DNA from: Oikopleura dioica
Taxonomy: Eukaryota; Chordata; Appendicularia; Copelata; Oikopleuridae
Direction: 5' to 3'
NCBI GenBank assembly: GCA_907165135.1
Contig: OU015568.1
Span: 5,154,501-5,218,500, forward strand
Length of the DNA: 64,000 nucleotides
In this document: positions 1 through 11,551 of the stretch, piece after piece
Layout: each line of letters begins with the position of its first letter
Numbering within the stretch: the first letter of the stretch is position 1
Made by a program: the position numbers and the translations under genes
The notes under the pieces: model-generated
The model's database searches: none
Seen by the model: the letters and a program-made list of their open reading frames with translations, nothing else
What the model was told of the DNA's origin: nothing

Positions 1-9
1 TTATATCTC

Positions 10-27
10 AAAGCCGCACGCGGCTTT
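10..27. repeat. AAGCCGC hairpin, dispersed short palindrome
   Basis: The sequence AAAGCCGCACGCGGCTTT forms a perfect short hairpin. Similar AAGCCGC-N2/3-GCGGCTT palindromes recur near 25.44, 55.0-55.1, 60.89 and 61.35 kb, so this is one copy of a dispersed family. Confidence 0.6.
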
Positions 28-94
28 TTGTGATTATCATCGAAGATTGTTTACTTCACTAGTCTTCTAAATATAATTTCAACGGTTTAAATTT

Positions 95-783
95 TTGAAA
101 TACTCCCAAAAACTTGTCACAGATAAATACAACATCAATCTATTCAAAATCGAAATCCATCAACCCTTTGTAAGTTCAGAACAAGGAAATCGCCCCCTGG
201 TTCAGAAAATGTCGATTGCCAATCAAGTGATGCCATACCGAACTCGCCCATCAAGACCTCACAACAACCACCATCATCAGCATCAGCAACAGAATCTTCC
301 TTATGCCAGACCGCCTCAGAAAGAAACCCGATTCCCAGATGGAAACGCTCATCGCCAGAATGAGAAAAGTCGCCCTCCCTTCGTTCACAAGTTGAAATCC
401 CCTGATCCAACGAAGTCAGGTAAAGCGCCCTTGTTCTTATGTCTGAGAGACGTAGCTCAATATTGCCGGAAAATCTCTGGAATATGGAGTCAATCAATTG
501 TTTTCATCAATTTTTTCACCTACAAAAAATTGATTTTTTGACGCTAATAGAGATGAGTTACGATCCCAGTTTCAACCGTCAAAATCCCAACATAATGGGC
601 GATTTGATGAAGGATATCACGGATTTTATGAAAATGAGAGATCGGAGTAATTCCACGGAAAAACGACAGAGAGAGGCAGATCATAGAATCCCGATTCCTG
701 AAAAACAGAAGCCGAAAAAGAGACATGTTCATCATACAGGTCTCTTATTTGGCGCTAGAATCTGCTATGAGGAAGTTTTTTGA
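95..783 (+). CDS. Hypothetical His/Gln-rich basic protein, two exons
   Basis: I do not recognise this gene. Exon 1 carries an Arg/Pro-rich segment and a His/Gln run (HHHQHQQQ). A GT donor follows TCAG at 419, and the acceptor TAATAG lies just before AGATGAG at about 552. This join keeps the frame and adds a Lys/Arg-rich C-terminus with an RDRSNSTEKRQR stretch. The reading frame is open from 95, but the first sensible ATG is at 209 (MSIANQV). A further intron from about 740 to 784 is possible and would change the last residues. The composition suggests a disordered nuclear or RNA-binding protein, but no domain is visible. It ends about 100 bp before CDK9 on the same strand. Confidence 0.45.
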
Positions 784-888
784 CAGTCATCGACATTTTT
801 GACATCGATAGACATTTCAGGACATCTACAGACATCCAAAGACATCATGAACATGATTTTCTAATCGACTTTTTAAGATAACCCCTCT

Positions 889-2240
889 ATGTTCGACCGC
901 GATTTCCCCCACTGCCCCGATCGTCGACAAAAGTACATGACTATCGCGAAAATTGGCCAAGGAACATTTGGCGAAGTCTTTAAAGCGAAGAACCAAGAAA
1001 CAGGTCAAGTTGTAGCGCTGAAGAAAATCCTTATCGAAAAGGATCAAGCTTCGGCGGGTTTTCCAGTCACTGCCTTGCGAGAAATCAAAATTCTCAATAA
1101 TTTGAAACGAGTCCCGACAGACAACATCGTCCAGGTACTTTTAAACCTCCGAAAAAATGAGTTGAAAATGCGTTTCAAGCTGATCGAAATCTGCAGAACC
1201 CGCTTCGATCCAAAAGAAGGGCGCCGACCAGAGATACATTTGGTCTTTGAGTTCTGCGATCATGACTTGGCCGGCCTTCTTCAAAACAAAAAGGTTTAGA
1301 AAGTCCATTCTTTGATTCTTGATACCATCTCGAGGTCAATTTTTCAATGGGAGAGAAGAAGAAGCTCTCCTACATGTTGTTCGAAGGCCTTTTCGCGCTG
1401 CACAAGAACAAAATTCTTCATCGAGATATTAAATCGGCGAATATTTTGATCACGAAAAAGGGTGTGCTTAAGATTGCTGATTTTGGACTTGCTCGCCCTT
1501 TCAGGTGAAAAATTAACAATTGCTCGATTATTTCAAAAATCAATGTTGACTAATTTTCTTTCTAGTTACCCAAAGCAAGGAAAAGAAAACCGCTACACGA
1601 ACCGAGTCGTGACTCTTTGGTACCGACCGCCAGAGCTGCTCCTTGGCGAGCGCAACTACGGCCCAGCAATTGACGTCTGGGGCGCTGGCTGCGTCATGGC
1701 CGAGCTCTGGACGCGAACTCCCCTGCTTCAAGGGAGCAACGAGCAGGATATGCTCGAGAAGATCCAGAGATTTGTTGGAGGCATCAACACTGAATCCTGG
1801 CCCGGCGTCGAGAAATACCCAAGCTTCAGAAACGCGCTTCAGGGAAAACCGATCACGAAGGAGAAAAGTAAAATATTCAAGAATCTTGGCCGGTACTTGA
1901 GAGATGAAAATGGACTGAAACTTGTTGAACAGGTGAATAGGGAAAAGAAACCTATTCAGACAGTTGTTTAGCTCTTGACCCTGAAGCCTGAGAATAGATG
2001 GGACTGTGACACAGTTCTGGATCACGATTTCTTCTGGACTGATCCCATGCCTTGTTCACTAGAAGGTACCTACCGGAAAGTCAATTGAAAATCTCCATTC
2101 ACAAATTCCTAGAAACACTTAGCAAACTTCACAAATCGCTCTTCGACTTCACAGAATCACTTCCTCAGCAAATGAAACACGCCCAGCATTCCGCCGCGAA
2201 AAAGCCCGCCTTTACCGGACTTGTCGATCGAGTCTTTTGA
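889..2240 (+). CDS. CDK9: Cyclin-dependent kinase 9 (P-TEFb catalytic subunit)
   Basis: Six exons (889-1134, 1180-1293, 1335-1504, 1566-1932, 1972-2065, 2113-2240) splice in frame into a full CDK9-type kinase. Visible motifs are the Gly-rich loop [16 protein letters not shown] with the catalytic lysine, the CDK9 version of the PSTAIRE helix ([11 protein letters not shown]), [15 protein letters not shown], and the T-loop [16 protein letters not shown] containing the activating threonine. The end, DRVF, resembles the vertebrate CDK9 tail. With cyclin T, CDK9 phosphorylates the RNA polymerase II CTD, DSIF and NELF to release paused polymerase in the nucleus. Introns are 40-61 nt. Family assignment is near certain; CDK12/13 lack this insert pattern and tail. 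Confidence 0.95.
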
Positions 2241-3332
2241 TTCTCAGCAAAAGTTCATTCAATTCTTCGCTACTGTAGATTGTTGCTTCAGTAAAAACAA
2301 AATAACGAACATTAGAAACATTATTATTGATAATAAACTTGACAGATAAATCCTCAAAAACCGACTTTTTACAGAGTTTATTTACAAAACTTTACAAGCA
2401 GAGAGACAAGATCATATCCATTTTGGGAGGTTTCCATGGCTCTCTGATGCTCTAGAATTTTTTCTGTTGAAGCTTTTAAAACTTGTCCGTAACTCTTCGC
2501 CTTTTTCTTGGATGGCGTTTTTTACATCATCAATTCAGCGAAACTATTCATTGAAAACTTTGAAAAAACGCTGCCTTTGATTTCTTTTTGAAAGCAACTG
2601 TATATCATCCACCAGATAAAATATAAGATCACTAAAAGATCCTCCAGTTTAAATTAAATAATGATCAAATTATTGACCTGAACTTCCAGCAGTAAGATAA
2701 ATCGTTAAAATCGCCGTCTCTTTCATTTATTTTTCGTCTCTTTCGTTTTCGCGAAAAACAAACTTGTTCGATATTCTGTCGTTTCGCTAAAAGGGCCCTA
2801 AATAGGATTTTGACTCGCTCATTATTCTCTGTGTAGTCGATAGTATGACCTGTCTATCTGCTGTCCGTACTGACATTAGCAAGCGCATGATTAGTGGCAT
2901 CATGGCTGCTCAACAATACCTCGCAATTACTCTTTTTTTCGAGCTGCGATTTGTGCTTTGGTCAAGTATTTGGGGCTGCGTACCTTTTTTAATTCGAAAA
3001 TTTGCCTCTACGATGTTTTTTTTTTGGTTTATTGGAAGCAGATAAAAATCTCTTCCTTCTCAAAATATAAAATAAGCCGTCTTGCGAACTCGTTTTCTTT
3101 CAAAAACGAATAATTTTGAGTTAATCCCCATTCTCTTGTGGCAATGTCATTAGCTCTGCTATAGCCACTATCTTTGGAGAAGGCGAAAAACGAATAGAAG
3201 GGCGATTACAAAATCGATTATCTGCTAATATAGTGTCTGAATAAAATGGAACATTCTTGAAAAATGCAAAGGAGGAAATTTATTAAATTAGTTCATTTTT
3301 CAATAAGAATAAATCGTCAATCAATCAAAGAA
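2241..3332. other. Intergenic, no gene seen
   Basis: An AATAAA-type signal at about 2331 could serve CDK9 polyadenylation. The remainder is AT-rich. Open frames here are short, with no splice structure or recognisable motif. Confidence 0.5.
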
Positions 3333-5176
3333 TCAAGCAAAGGCAAAAAGAAGAAGAAAAACAGTGGTGAATGAAATGATTTCTTTACCAGCCCCGCCAG
3401 AGACGCCGGGAAGTTTGCTAGCTTCTTTGTTCTCAGTTTGTGCTTGAGATTTGAAGGAGACGAGGTCTTCGCAGTTCTTGACGTCGCCACAGACCATCTT
3501 TTCGGTGGCGGAAGAAAGGTCAGCTGACATTTCATCGGCAAGAGCTCTGAAGTCTTCTTCCTTGATTCCCTTCTTGACCGCGTTTATCGCTAAAGAGCGA
3601 GTTATGAAAGAAAAAGGGAGGGAAAAACGTACCATGTTCATCCATTCCGGCCATTATCAAAAGTTCGTCCATGTTTGACTTTATTGTTTTCACCATATTC
3701 GGAACTGATTTGAGCACTGCCTGTCCCACTTCACTCATCTTGTACATATCATACGACAATGGTTGCTGTCCCGCTGGAGGTGTTTCAGATTTCATGAAGT
3801 CGCCAAGAATACTCATAACATCACTCATCATTGTTGAGCTTTCCGCTTGTCTTCGTCTTCGAGTCGCCATGTTCATCAATTGAGAGAGATCTCCTTCCAA
3901 TAGTTGATCTACATTGACTTGAGATAACAAATCCTCAACGCCATTCATTTCTCCCATCAGATCTTCAAAAAGCTGGGCGCCGTCTTCTGTCAGCTTTGTG
4001 CAGGCGTTTTCGTTTAGTAGAAAGTGTTTTGATAGACGGTATTCAAAATAGATCATCTTTCCGATGCTCAGAAGTCCTTCTTTGCCGCTTTAAAAACAAC
4101 TCAACGTCGATTCCTAGCGTTTTTCCTACCTGACCGCATTGTTGAATTCGCGGATTAGACCCAAGGCAAGTGGTTTTACTTTATTAAAGATCGGCATCAC
4201 CTTGAAAACAAATTTTACGATCATAAATTCAGCGGTAAATCTAACCTCGTCCATTATTAAGCATTGCTCATCATACTCGCCTAGATTTGATGGATCGGCG
4301 GAAGCAGTAAATTTGATCGCCTGGATAATTGTTCTCACGGTGTCTTTAGCTTCTCCCCAGAGATCGGATTGAGCCAACTAGAATTATCTAATTACAGTTT
4401 TTTCGGGAACTATCGGAGCGAAAAGAGTAGCATCAATATTTATCTTGATTTTTTAGGAGTAAGTTGCTGTTGACTTTGATAAACCAACTGTTTTTCTTTC
4501 AAGGTAAATTTGATGAATTTTTCAATTCGATTTCTATTTATCATTATGTTACCATGAATGCTTTGACTTCTTCAAGCATCGCGACAAGTCGGTCCACTTG
4601 TGGATTCACACTGAATAATTAACATCATTCTTTTGTTCGCTTTCAACTAAAAATTACCCAAGTTTGCGGAAAATGTTCAAAATTATGCCGACAATAGACT
4701 CGGTAAAGTCCGTCGCAGCTTTCAACTCGTCTCCTTGCGATTCCATAGCGGGGATAATTGCAGAGACAACCTTGTTGCACCAGTTTTTGTTCATGTTGCT
4801 CAAAAGTCCTGAAAGAAAAGCTGCAGAAACCTCTCACAGATTATGTTACTTTCAGTTATTTTCATCCCATCAACGACTGTGAAGGCCTGGAAATCCTTGT
4901 CCGTGAGAAATTCGGTGATCTGCTCGTCCAGATCCTCGATGTATTCACGCACGACATTCAATGCTCCCACAAGATCATCGTCTTCAGGTTTTCTCTGAAA
5001 ACCAAATCATCGATTAGAATTCGATTCTGATGACCTACTTTGCAAATGTTCTGAAACTCGATGTCGTCAAAGAAGCTCCCAATCTCTGAAACTCCATTCC
5101 CGTAATCATCATAAAAGTAGTTCTCCCACTGTGCTTGACTTATTCCTAGAAAAACGCCCAATTTAAAGAGCATCAT
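3333..5176 (-). CDS. Secreted, probably GPI-anchored protein, tandem-array copy A
   Basis: Eight exons on the minus strand: 5176-5039, 4994-4850, 4808-4658, 4610-4553, 4377-4246, 4200-4130, 4087-3633 and 3589-3333. They join in frame to roughly 470 residues. The N-terminus (MMLFKLGVFLGISQAQ) is a signal peptide. Exon 7 starts GKEGLLSIGKMIYFEYRLSK and contains an RRRRQ stretch. The C-terminus has a small-residue cluster (SGGAG) followed by about 15 hydrophobic residues and stop, the usual shape of a GPI-attachment signal. The body is helical with scattered cysteines; I recognise no named domain. Two paralogues follow upstream on the same strand with the same exon plan. A TATA-like box lies about 50 bp before the ATG. 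Expression at the cell surface or in secretions is an inference. Confidence 0.82.
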
Positions 5177-5225
5177 TTTTTCTCGAGTTTTTTGACAGAC
5201 TGATGAGCAGAGTGTTGTTTTCCTG

Positions 5226-5234
5226 CTTTTATAA
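5226..5234 (-). promoter_or_regulatory. TATA-like box of array copy A
   Basis: TTATAAAAG on the minus strand lies about 50 bp upstream of the copy A ATG. The same box and the same surrounding AGCGCCAT block recur before the third copy and before the dead first exon, so promoter and gene were duplicated together. Confidence 0.6.
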
Positions 5235-5598
5235 TTTTTGATGGCGCTGCTCGATTAGTGTGCCTTTGACGAGTTCAAAAAGAATGATTAGCTGTGGTCA
5301 GCTGAATGATTTCACGATCGGTCATAACACGCTAGGAACAAATAGGAAACATATATGTTGTAAAATTGTCCGGTCAATTAGTACTTCTTTGTGACAATAC
5401 TGATACAGACAGAATATCGATCATAATAGGCTTTTTTAAATCGGTTTTTTTAAAGAAAAAATATCTGAATATCTTTTAATCTGGACGAGATTAAATAGAC
5501 GATATTGTAAATCAATCATTTTATTAAGAACAGTCAATTTCAAAAAGTGAATATCATGGACTCATGAGTCATGGTCATGCATTTTATCATTCTCTAAG

Positions 5599-7707
5599 TT
5601 AAGCAAAAGTATAAGCCAAGAGGCAAATAGAAGAAATAGAGCTCAGCATTCTTTCTGCCCTGCTTTCAATATCTGCGACGTATGGAGCATTTTCCTTTTC
5701 CACTTGAGCCTTAAAAGCTTCCAAAGCATCGCAATTACTGTCAGTTTCACAGATCATTTTTCTTGTAGCAGAAAGAAGAACCGAAGACATTTGGTCAGCG
5801 ATCACTCGGAATTTTTCTTCCTTGATTTCATCCAGGACAAGTTTTGCTGCTAAGAAGTGTTCAACTCGTAAATGTCAAAATATTTTTTGATGCTTACTTT
5901 CCTCAACCACTTCCATAATTTCAAGCACTGGATCAATTTCTGACTTGATAGTTTTCACCATATTCGGAAGGGCTTGGAGCAAGGTTTCTCCGATCAGGCT
6001 CATTTTAAACAGATCGTATGTCAATGGCTGCTGTCCAAATGGCGCGATTTCAGACTCAACGAAATCTCCAAGAAGGCCCATCATTTCCCCAATCATTGCC
6101 AACCCATCCTGCTCTCTTCTCCGCCGACCGGACAGCTTTTCCAACTCTCTTGTAAAGTACTCAACTATTCCGCTCCCATCTTGCATAAGCTTTGAGCAGG
6201 CGTTATCATTGAACAAAAAATGCTTTGCAAAGCGGTACTCAAAATAAATCATCTTTCCAATGCTCAGAAGACCTTGTTTCTCCCTAAAATGAATGCTTTA
6301 TTTGATTCGTCAAATATTTTGAATTACCAAAAAGCTTCTTGAAAGTCGGAGATAAGTCCTTGTGCTAATGGTTTTACTGTATCTATAATCGGCATCACCT
6401 TAAATGAATAACTTCGTTTAAAATTGAGGGGAGGGAAATTACTTCGTCCATCTCAGAGCAAGTCCTTTCGGAATCAAAAGCACCAAGAATATTGCCAAGA
6501 ATATCGCTCAAATTTTCTGAATCATTTGAAGAAAAATCGATTGACTTGAGAATAGCTTCCATTATCTCTGAAGCTTCGCCAAAAAGATCAACTCGCTGTA
6601 ACTAAACATATTCGAGTACACGCAAGTTATTAGCAATAAATCATACCAAGAATCCCCTCATTTCTTCAACCATAGCGAAAAATCGGGTGAACTCCGATCC
6701 GAGACTGAAACTAAAAGAATAGACATCACTCGTTTCTATAATTATTACTCAATATCAGTGTTGAATATCTCAAGAAAAACTTGAGTTACAGCTTTTGTGA
6801 TTTCCGATACTGTTTCTTGCTCATCACTTCCATTTTCCAGCGCTGGCTTTACCGCGGAAATCACCTTATTACACCAGCTTTTCTTGAAGTTCGTCAAAAT
6901 TCCTATGAATATATCAATTTTCCATGTATTCTTTTCCTGTTAAAATGACCTTCAATTATCATCATGAAATCAACAATGGTAAAAGCCTGGAAATCAGAGT
7001 TCGTGAAGAGTTGAGTGACCGGTTTGTCCAAATCTTCAATGTATTGACGAACAACATTTAGTGATTCCACAAGAGAATCGTTCGCTGGTGCTTTCTTCAA
7101 AATAAAAAGATGAAGGATGAGAAAACGGGTTCAAGATAGACTGTACCATGCAGACATTCTCAAAGTCTCAAAAAAGTTGACTTCTGATAGAAAATTTTCA
7201 ATTTGATTCCCGAAATACGAAATCGTTACATCATCATCATAGAGACTTTATACCAGTTCTCTGGTCTGTAGCAACAATATATAGCAATGAAGAACTCTAG
7301 GGTTTAAAATCACATCTTTTTCTTCGACATTTAAAAACTGAAGATAGCTAATTCCGTTGGCTTTTATGGTTAATTTTTCATGGCGCTGCTTAGTACTTTT
7401 CTAACAATCTCAAGATTTAGTTTTGGTTTCTTTTGAGGACTTCAGAGTCCGCTTTTTAAGAAAAAAAGTATGGGGTCAACAGTTGACCGTCAACTATTAG
7501 TACCTTGCAGATGTTCTTGAAGTCGTTGTCAGTATAGAATGCCTCGACTTCAGAGAGTATAGATTCAAGTTGATACTCGTAGTACCCAATCGTCATTGGC
7601 CAGTAGGAATCGCTGCTATCAGAGTACCAGTAGTAATCATAGTGATACCGGTTGTATGATTTGGCCAGACACGAAACTAGAAGCAACTCTAGAGTAAAAA
7701 ATCTCAT
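5599..7707 (-). CDS. Secreted, probably GPI-anchored protein, tandem-array copy B
   Basis: A diverged paralogue of copies A and D with the same exon plan. Exon 1 (7707-7504) encodes the signal peptide MRFFTLELLLVSCLA followed by a Tyr/Asp/Ser-rich segment and ends DFKNICK, matching EFQNICK of copy A. The next exon begins at 7094 (KAPANDSLVESLNVV) and joins in frame, leaving a 409-nt intron that is unusually long here. The exon starting at 6252 holds MIYFEYRFAKHFLF, and the last exon ends in a hydrophobic tail (SSISSICLLAYTFA) consistent with a GPI signal. The long intron contains a second, dead first exon with its own promoter block, so the body may once have been driven by that exon. No frameshift was seen in the body. 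Confidence 0.75.
7140..7390 (-). pseudogene. Dead duplicate of the array first exon with promoter block
   Basis: Inside intron 1 of copy B the minus strand carries a second exon 1. CCATAAAAG and AGCGCCAT mark the promoter near 7357-7385. The start reads ATG TGA, where copy B reads ATG AGA. A segment resembling GNQIENFLSEV follows, and it ends FENVCM before a GT, parallel to FKNIC in copy B. An in-frame stop after the start and a frame shift before FENVCM make it non-coding. Confidence 0.7.
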
Positions 7708-8362
7708 CTTTCAAAGTTCTCAAGTCTGAAGAGTGGTAAACTCCTTCGTCGCTTTTATGGCAATTTTTCGACCGCAATGTTTAGTGTTCTTTTGTTTCTC
7801 TCTCAGGATTAAGTTTCGATTTCCCTTTTTGATGAAGCGTTTATTTATAGGAAAAGATAGGATGACAAGGTAATCCGAATCGCTCTACGATAACATTCCG
7901 AATGAGAATGAGAGGAAAAGGAAAACACGGTTGAAAAAGTCGATGAATTTTTCAATTTGAAAATATTTTATATTTTATACAGTAGGTTGCGCTGGTTATT
8001 GCCCCTAAAGAGCGATAATGATTTGCTGTGGTCAGCTAAAGGATTTCACGATCAATCATAACACGCTCGGAACAGATAGGAAATATTTGTAGCGTAAAAT
8101 TCAAGCCAAAATTCAAGCCATTTAAATCAAGCATAATAGAACCGTTACAATGTTCTGATTTAGCGTCAACTTGTTTAAAAATTTATCTAAAGCTCGAATT
8201 AAAATTTTGCGAACACGGAAATTATTTAATTAATTTATTTTACAATCTTTAAATTGTAAAGTTTACAATATGGTACAATTAGAAAAAATGAGCTATCAGT
8301 TAGAATAAAAATTGAAGAAACAACTATCATGCTCTGAAAGTGTGCTGGCGCTCAAGATACGG

Positions 8363-10210
8363 TTAAGCAAATACAAATAGGAGGAGAAGAACAGTGGTAA
8401 ATGAAATAATTTCTATGTCAGCACCGCCATTATCAGCGGCGTCATTGTCAGCGGCGCCATAGAGTCCGATTGGTTCGACAGCTTCGTTGAATTCAGTTTG
8501 TGCTTGAGATTTGAAGGAGACAAGGTCTTCGCAATTCTTAACGTCGCCACAGACCATCTTTTCGGTGGCAGAAGAAAGGTCAGCTGATATTGCATCGGCA
8601 AAAGCTCGCAAGTCCTCTTCTTTGATTCCATCCATCACCATGATGATTGCTTAAAGGATGAGAAAATCGCTCAAAGGAATATAAATACTTACTCTGCTGG
8701 TCCATTCCGACCATTTCCAAAAGTGGGCCCATGTTCGACTTCACCGTCTTCACCATATTCGGGACTGATTTAAGAACTGCCTCTCCGATTTGACTCATCT
8801 TGTAAATATCGTAAGTCAACGGTTTCTGCCCCGCTGGGGTTTTCTGATTTCACAAAGTCCCCAAGAATACTCATAATGTCATTCATCATCATCGAACTTT
8901 CTGCTTCTCTACGTCTTCTTCCAGTAGTCGCCATGTTCATCAATTGAGAAAGATCACCTGCCAAGAGTTGATCCACATTGACTTGAAATAAAAAATTTTC
9001 AACGCCATTCATCTCTCCCATCAAGTCTCCAATAAGCTTGGCGCCGTCTTCTGTCAGCTTTGTACAGGCCTTTTCGTTTAGTAGAAAGTGTTTTGAAAGA
9101 CGGTATTCAAAATAGATCATCTTTCCGATACTCAGAAGTCCTTCTTTGCCGCTTAGAAATCAACTGCACTTTTATTTCAAACGCGTTTCTACCTGAACGC
9201 ATTGTTGAATTCGCCAATAAGTCCTAAAGCAAGTGGCTTTACTATGTCAACGATCGGCATCACCTTAATTGATTTTAACGAGCTTTATAAATCAGTTAAG
9301 CTTACTTCATTCATAAATATGCATTGCTGATCAAAGTCATCCAAATTTGAAGGGTCTGCGGAAGCAGTTAACTTGATAGACCGGACAATGTCTTTAGCTT
9401 CTCCAAAAAGATCGGATTGTGCCAACTAAAATAATCGAATTGTCATGGGTTTTGGGGAAAACTCAGAGCGAAAAAATTGACTGGGATGAGCCAACTGTTT
9501 ATCCTAAAATTTAAAATTTGATAAAATTTCAGTTCGAATTTATATTACCATGAATGCTTTTACTTCTTCAAGCATCGCAACAAGTCGGTCCACTTGTGGA
9601 TTCACACTTAATTTCGTTCAGTTATTAATTAACATCATTCTCTTTTCCGCTTTCAAGTAAAAGTTACCCGAGTCCTCGAAAAATGTTCAAAATAACGCCA
9701 ACAATGGAGTCGGCAAAGTCGGTAGTGGTTTGTTTCAATTCGTCTACCCCCGATTCCATAGCGGGGACGTAGACTGAGAGGAACTTGTTGCACCAGTTTA
9801 TGTTCATGTTTTTTAGAAATCCTAGAAGAGAAAACTATGAAAACTCTCAGATAAATCTTCACCTTCCGCAATTTTCATCATGTCAACAAGAGTGAAGGCC
9901 TGAAAATCCTTGTTCGTGAGGAATTCGGTAAAATGCTCGTCCATGACTTCGATCAATCCACGGACATCATTCAATGCTCCGACCAAAAAATCGTCTTCTG
10001 GCGTTCTCTGAAAACCAAATCATCTTTTCTAAGTCATTCGATTATAAAATATCTTACCTTGCAAATACTCTGGAACTCGATGTTTTCAAAGAAACTCCCT
10101 ATCGCTGAAACCTCATTTCCATAATCTCCAAACATGTCTTCATATGAACTATAGTTCTCCCACTGAGCATGACTTATTCCTAGAAAAATACCCAATTCGA
10201 AGAGCCTCAT
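8363..10210 (-). pseudogene. Tandem-array third copy (close to copy A) with a 2-nt frameshift
   Basis: This copy keeps the signal peptide (MRLFELGIFLGISHAQ, ATG at 10210), the exon plan, the MIYFEYRLSKHFLLNE exon and the C-terminal hydrophobic tail (IEIISFTTVLLLLFVFA). It is much closer to copy A than to B. In the large exon, around 8828-8850, the stretch from the KSE codons to the YDIYKM codons is 52 nt here and 54 nt in copy A. The frame breaks after KSENPSGAE, and the correct frame resumes with LTYDIYKMSQIGEAVL. Unless the assembly is wrong, the product loses its C-terminal third and GPI signal. Promoter and splice sites look intact, so it may still be transcribed. Confidence 0.7.
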
Positions 10211-10260
10211 TTTTAACTCTAGTTTTTGAAAGACTACTGAGAATGAGTGCTGATCTCCTT

Positions 10261-10269
10261 CTTTTATAA
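10261..10269 (-). promoter_or_regulatory. TATA-like box of the third array copy
   Basis: TTATAAAAG on the minus strand lies about 51 bp upstream of the ATG at 10210, at nearly the same distance and in nearly the same context as in copy A. Confidence 0.55.
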
Positions 10270-10439
10270 TTTTCGATGGCGCTCTAGAGTAGAAACAGTG
10301 GTCCCTCCTTAGTTTTGTTTGGCGCATCCCCCTTTTCCCCTCACCGGTTCCTTTTCCTGTTTTCACCTCACAACTTGGAATATTATCAAGCCGCTACCAG
10401 GGTTTAAAAAGTCACAAATGCCCAGTGCTCTGGGCATGC

Positions 10440-10640
10440 CGACTTTTCGACTTCTCTTTCGACTTTCGACTTTCGACTAAATTTCGACTTTCGACTAAAT
10501 TTCGACTTTTCGACTAATTTTCGATTTTTTCGACTAAATTTATATATTTTTCAAGTTTTTCGACTTTTCGACTAATAAGTCAACTAAGTCGACTCGACTC
10601 GACTAGCAAGTTTCAAAAACGCTTTCGACTCGACTCGACT
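10440..10640. repeat. TTTCGAC-type simple tandem repeat
   Basis: Repeats of TTTCGACT with A/T spacers run through this stretch and end in GTCGACTCGACTCGACT. It begins the repeat block that separates the secreted-protein array from the coiled-coil gene cluster. Confidence 0.8.
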
Positions 10641-10744
10641 TCTGATTTTCAGCTCAGATTAAGAACCCTGGCTCAGACTTTTCAAACCCTGGCCGCTTCC
10701 ATTTCTCTGCACCATCATCATCTCATATCATTTTTAGAAGAGAG

Positions 10745-11222
10745 TCCGCGCTGCTTAGCCCAATGATTTCAGAAATGGTCTGCTCAGCTCAACTCGATAA
10801 ATTCTGAGACTAATCAGCTCAGCTTAATTCCATGATTTTTTGAGAAGACCAGCTCAGCTCACACTATTTCGCTTCTTTTAATACTGTAAAACCTGCTCAA
10901 CTTGGCTCGAAATTGTGTCTGCTCAGATCAGCTCAACAGCTTACGAAAAAGATCTGCTCAGCTCAATGATTTTTTAAAAAGTCCAGCTCAGCTCAGCTCA
11001 ATAAGCAAAAATTCTACTCAGCTCAGCTCTGAAAAACTTCAATCAGAATCAGCTCAGCTCAGCAATAAGGACAAAATTTGCATCCATGGGGCGTCTCCTA
11101 GTTCATTTTGACTCAAAGCTCAAAAATTACAACAAATAGTCTATTTGTTAAATGCTTCGAGTCAAAAATGAACTAGGAGACGCCCCATGGATGCAAATTT
11201 TGTCCTTATTGCTGAGCTGAGC
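10745..11222. repeat. GAGCT/AGCTC tandem repeat array with terminal hairpin
   Basis: Multiple CAGCTCAGCTCA motifs are spaced by short A/T stretches such as ATGATTTTTT. The right end (11056-11222) is a perfect inverted repeat of about 60-bp arms containing GCGTCTCCTAGTTCATTTT and GACAAAATTTGCATCCATGG, with a loop near 11115-11158. The same GAGCT family occurs at about 37.8 and 48.7 kb in the opposite orientation, and those arrays end beside AAAATTTGCAACTC. Confidence 0.8.
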
Positions 11223-11551
11223 TATTTGAAATAGCTCGTATAAGCTACGTATAACTGGCATGCAATTAGCTGCATTACTCTTCTTGATCCTAGTTCATTC
11301 CTCCTTTTTCGCAAAACTTTAATAATTAAATCAGTTTGTGATTTCAGACTTGACCGACCCGAGTTGACTTCCCCTCGAGCGCGTGAATAACTCGTCGTCC
11401 GCGCCAGGGTTTTGGCAGCGCGAATTGGCGAACACGCGTAGGTGGTGTTTCTGGAACGAATGGAATTTCTCCTTGAAAATCTCATACAATTTTCATAAAA
11501 ACATCCCGGAAAAAAAGAATAAAATATTGATGATTGATTGAAAGAGAAAAT

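Noticed and set aside
1540-2025. 161-codon minus-strand open frame across CDK9
   Set aside because: It is antisense to clearly conserved CDK9 exons and has no motif of its own.
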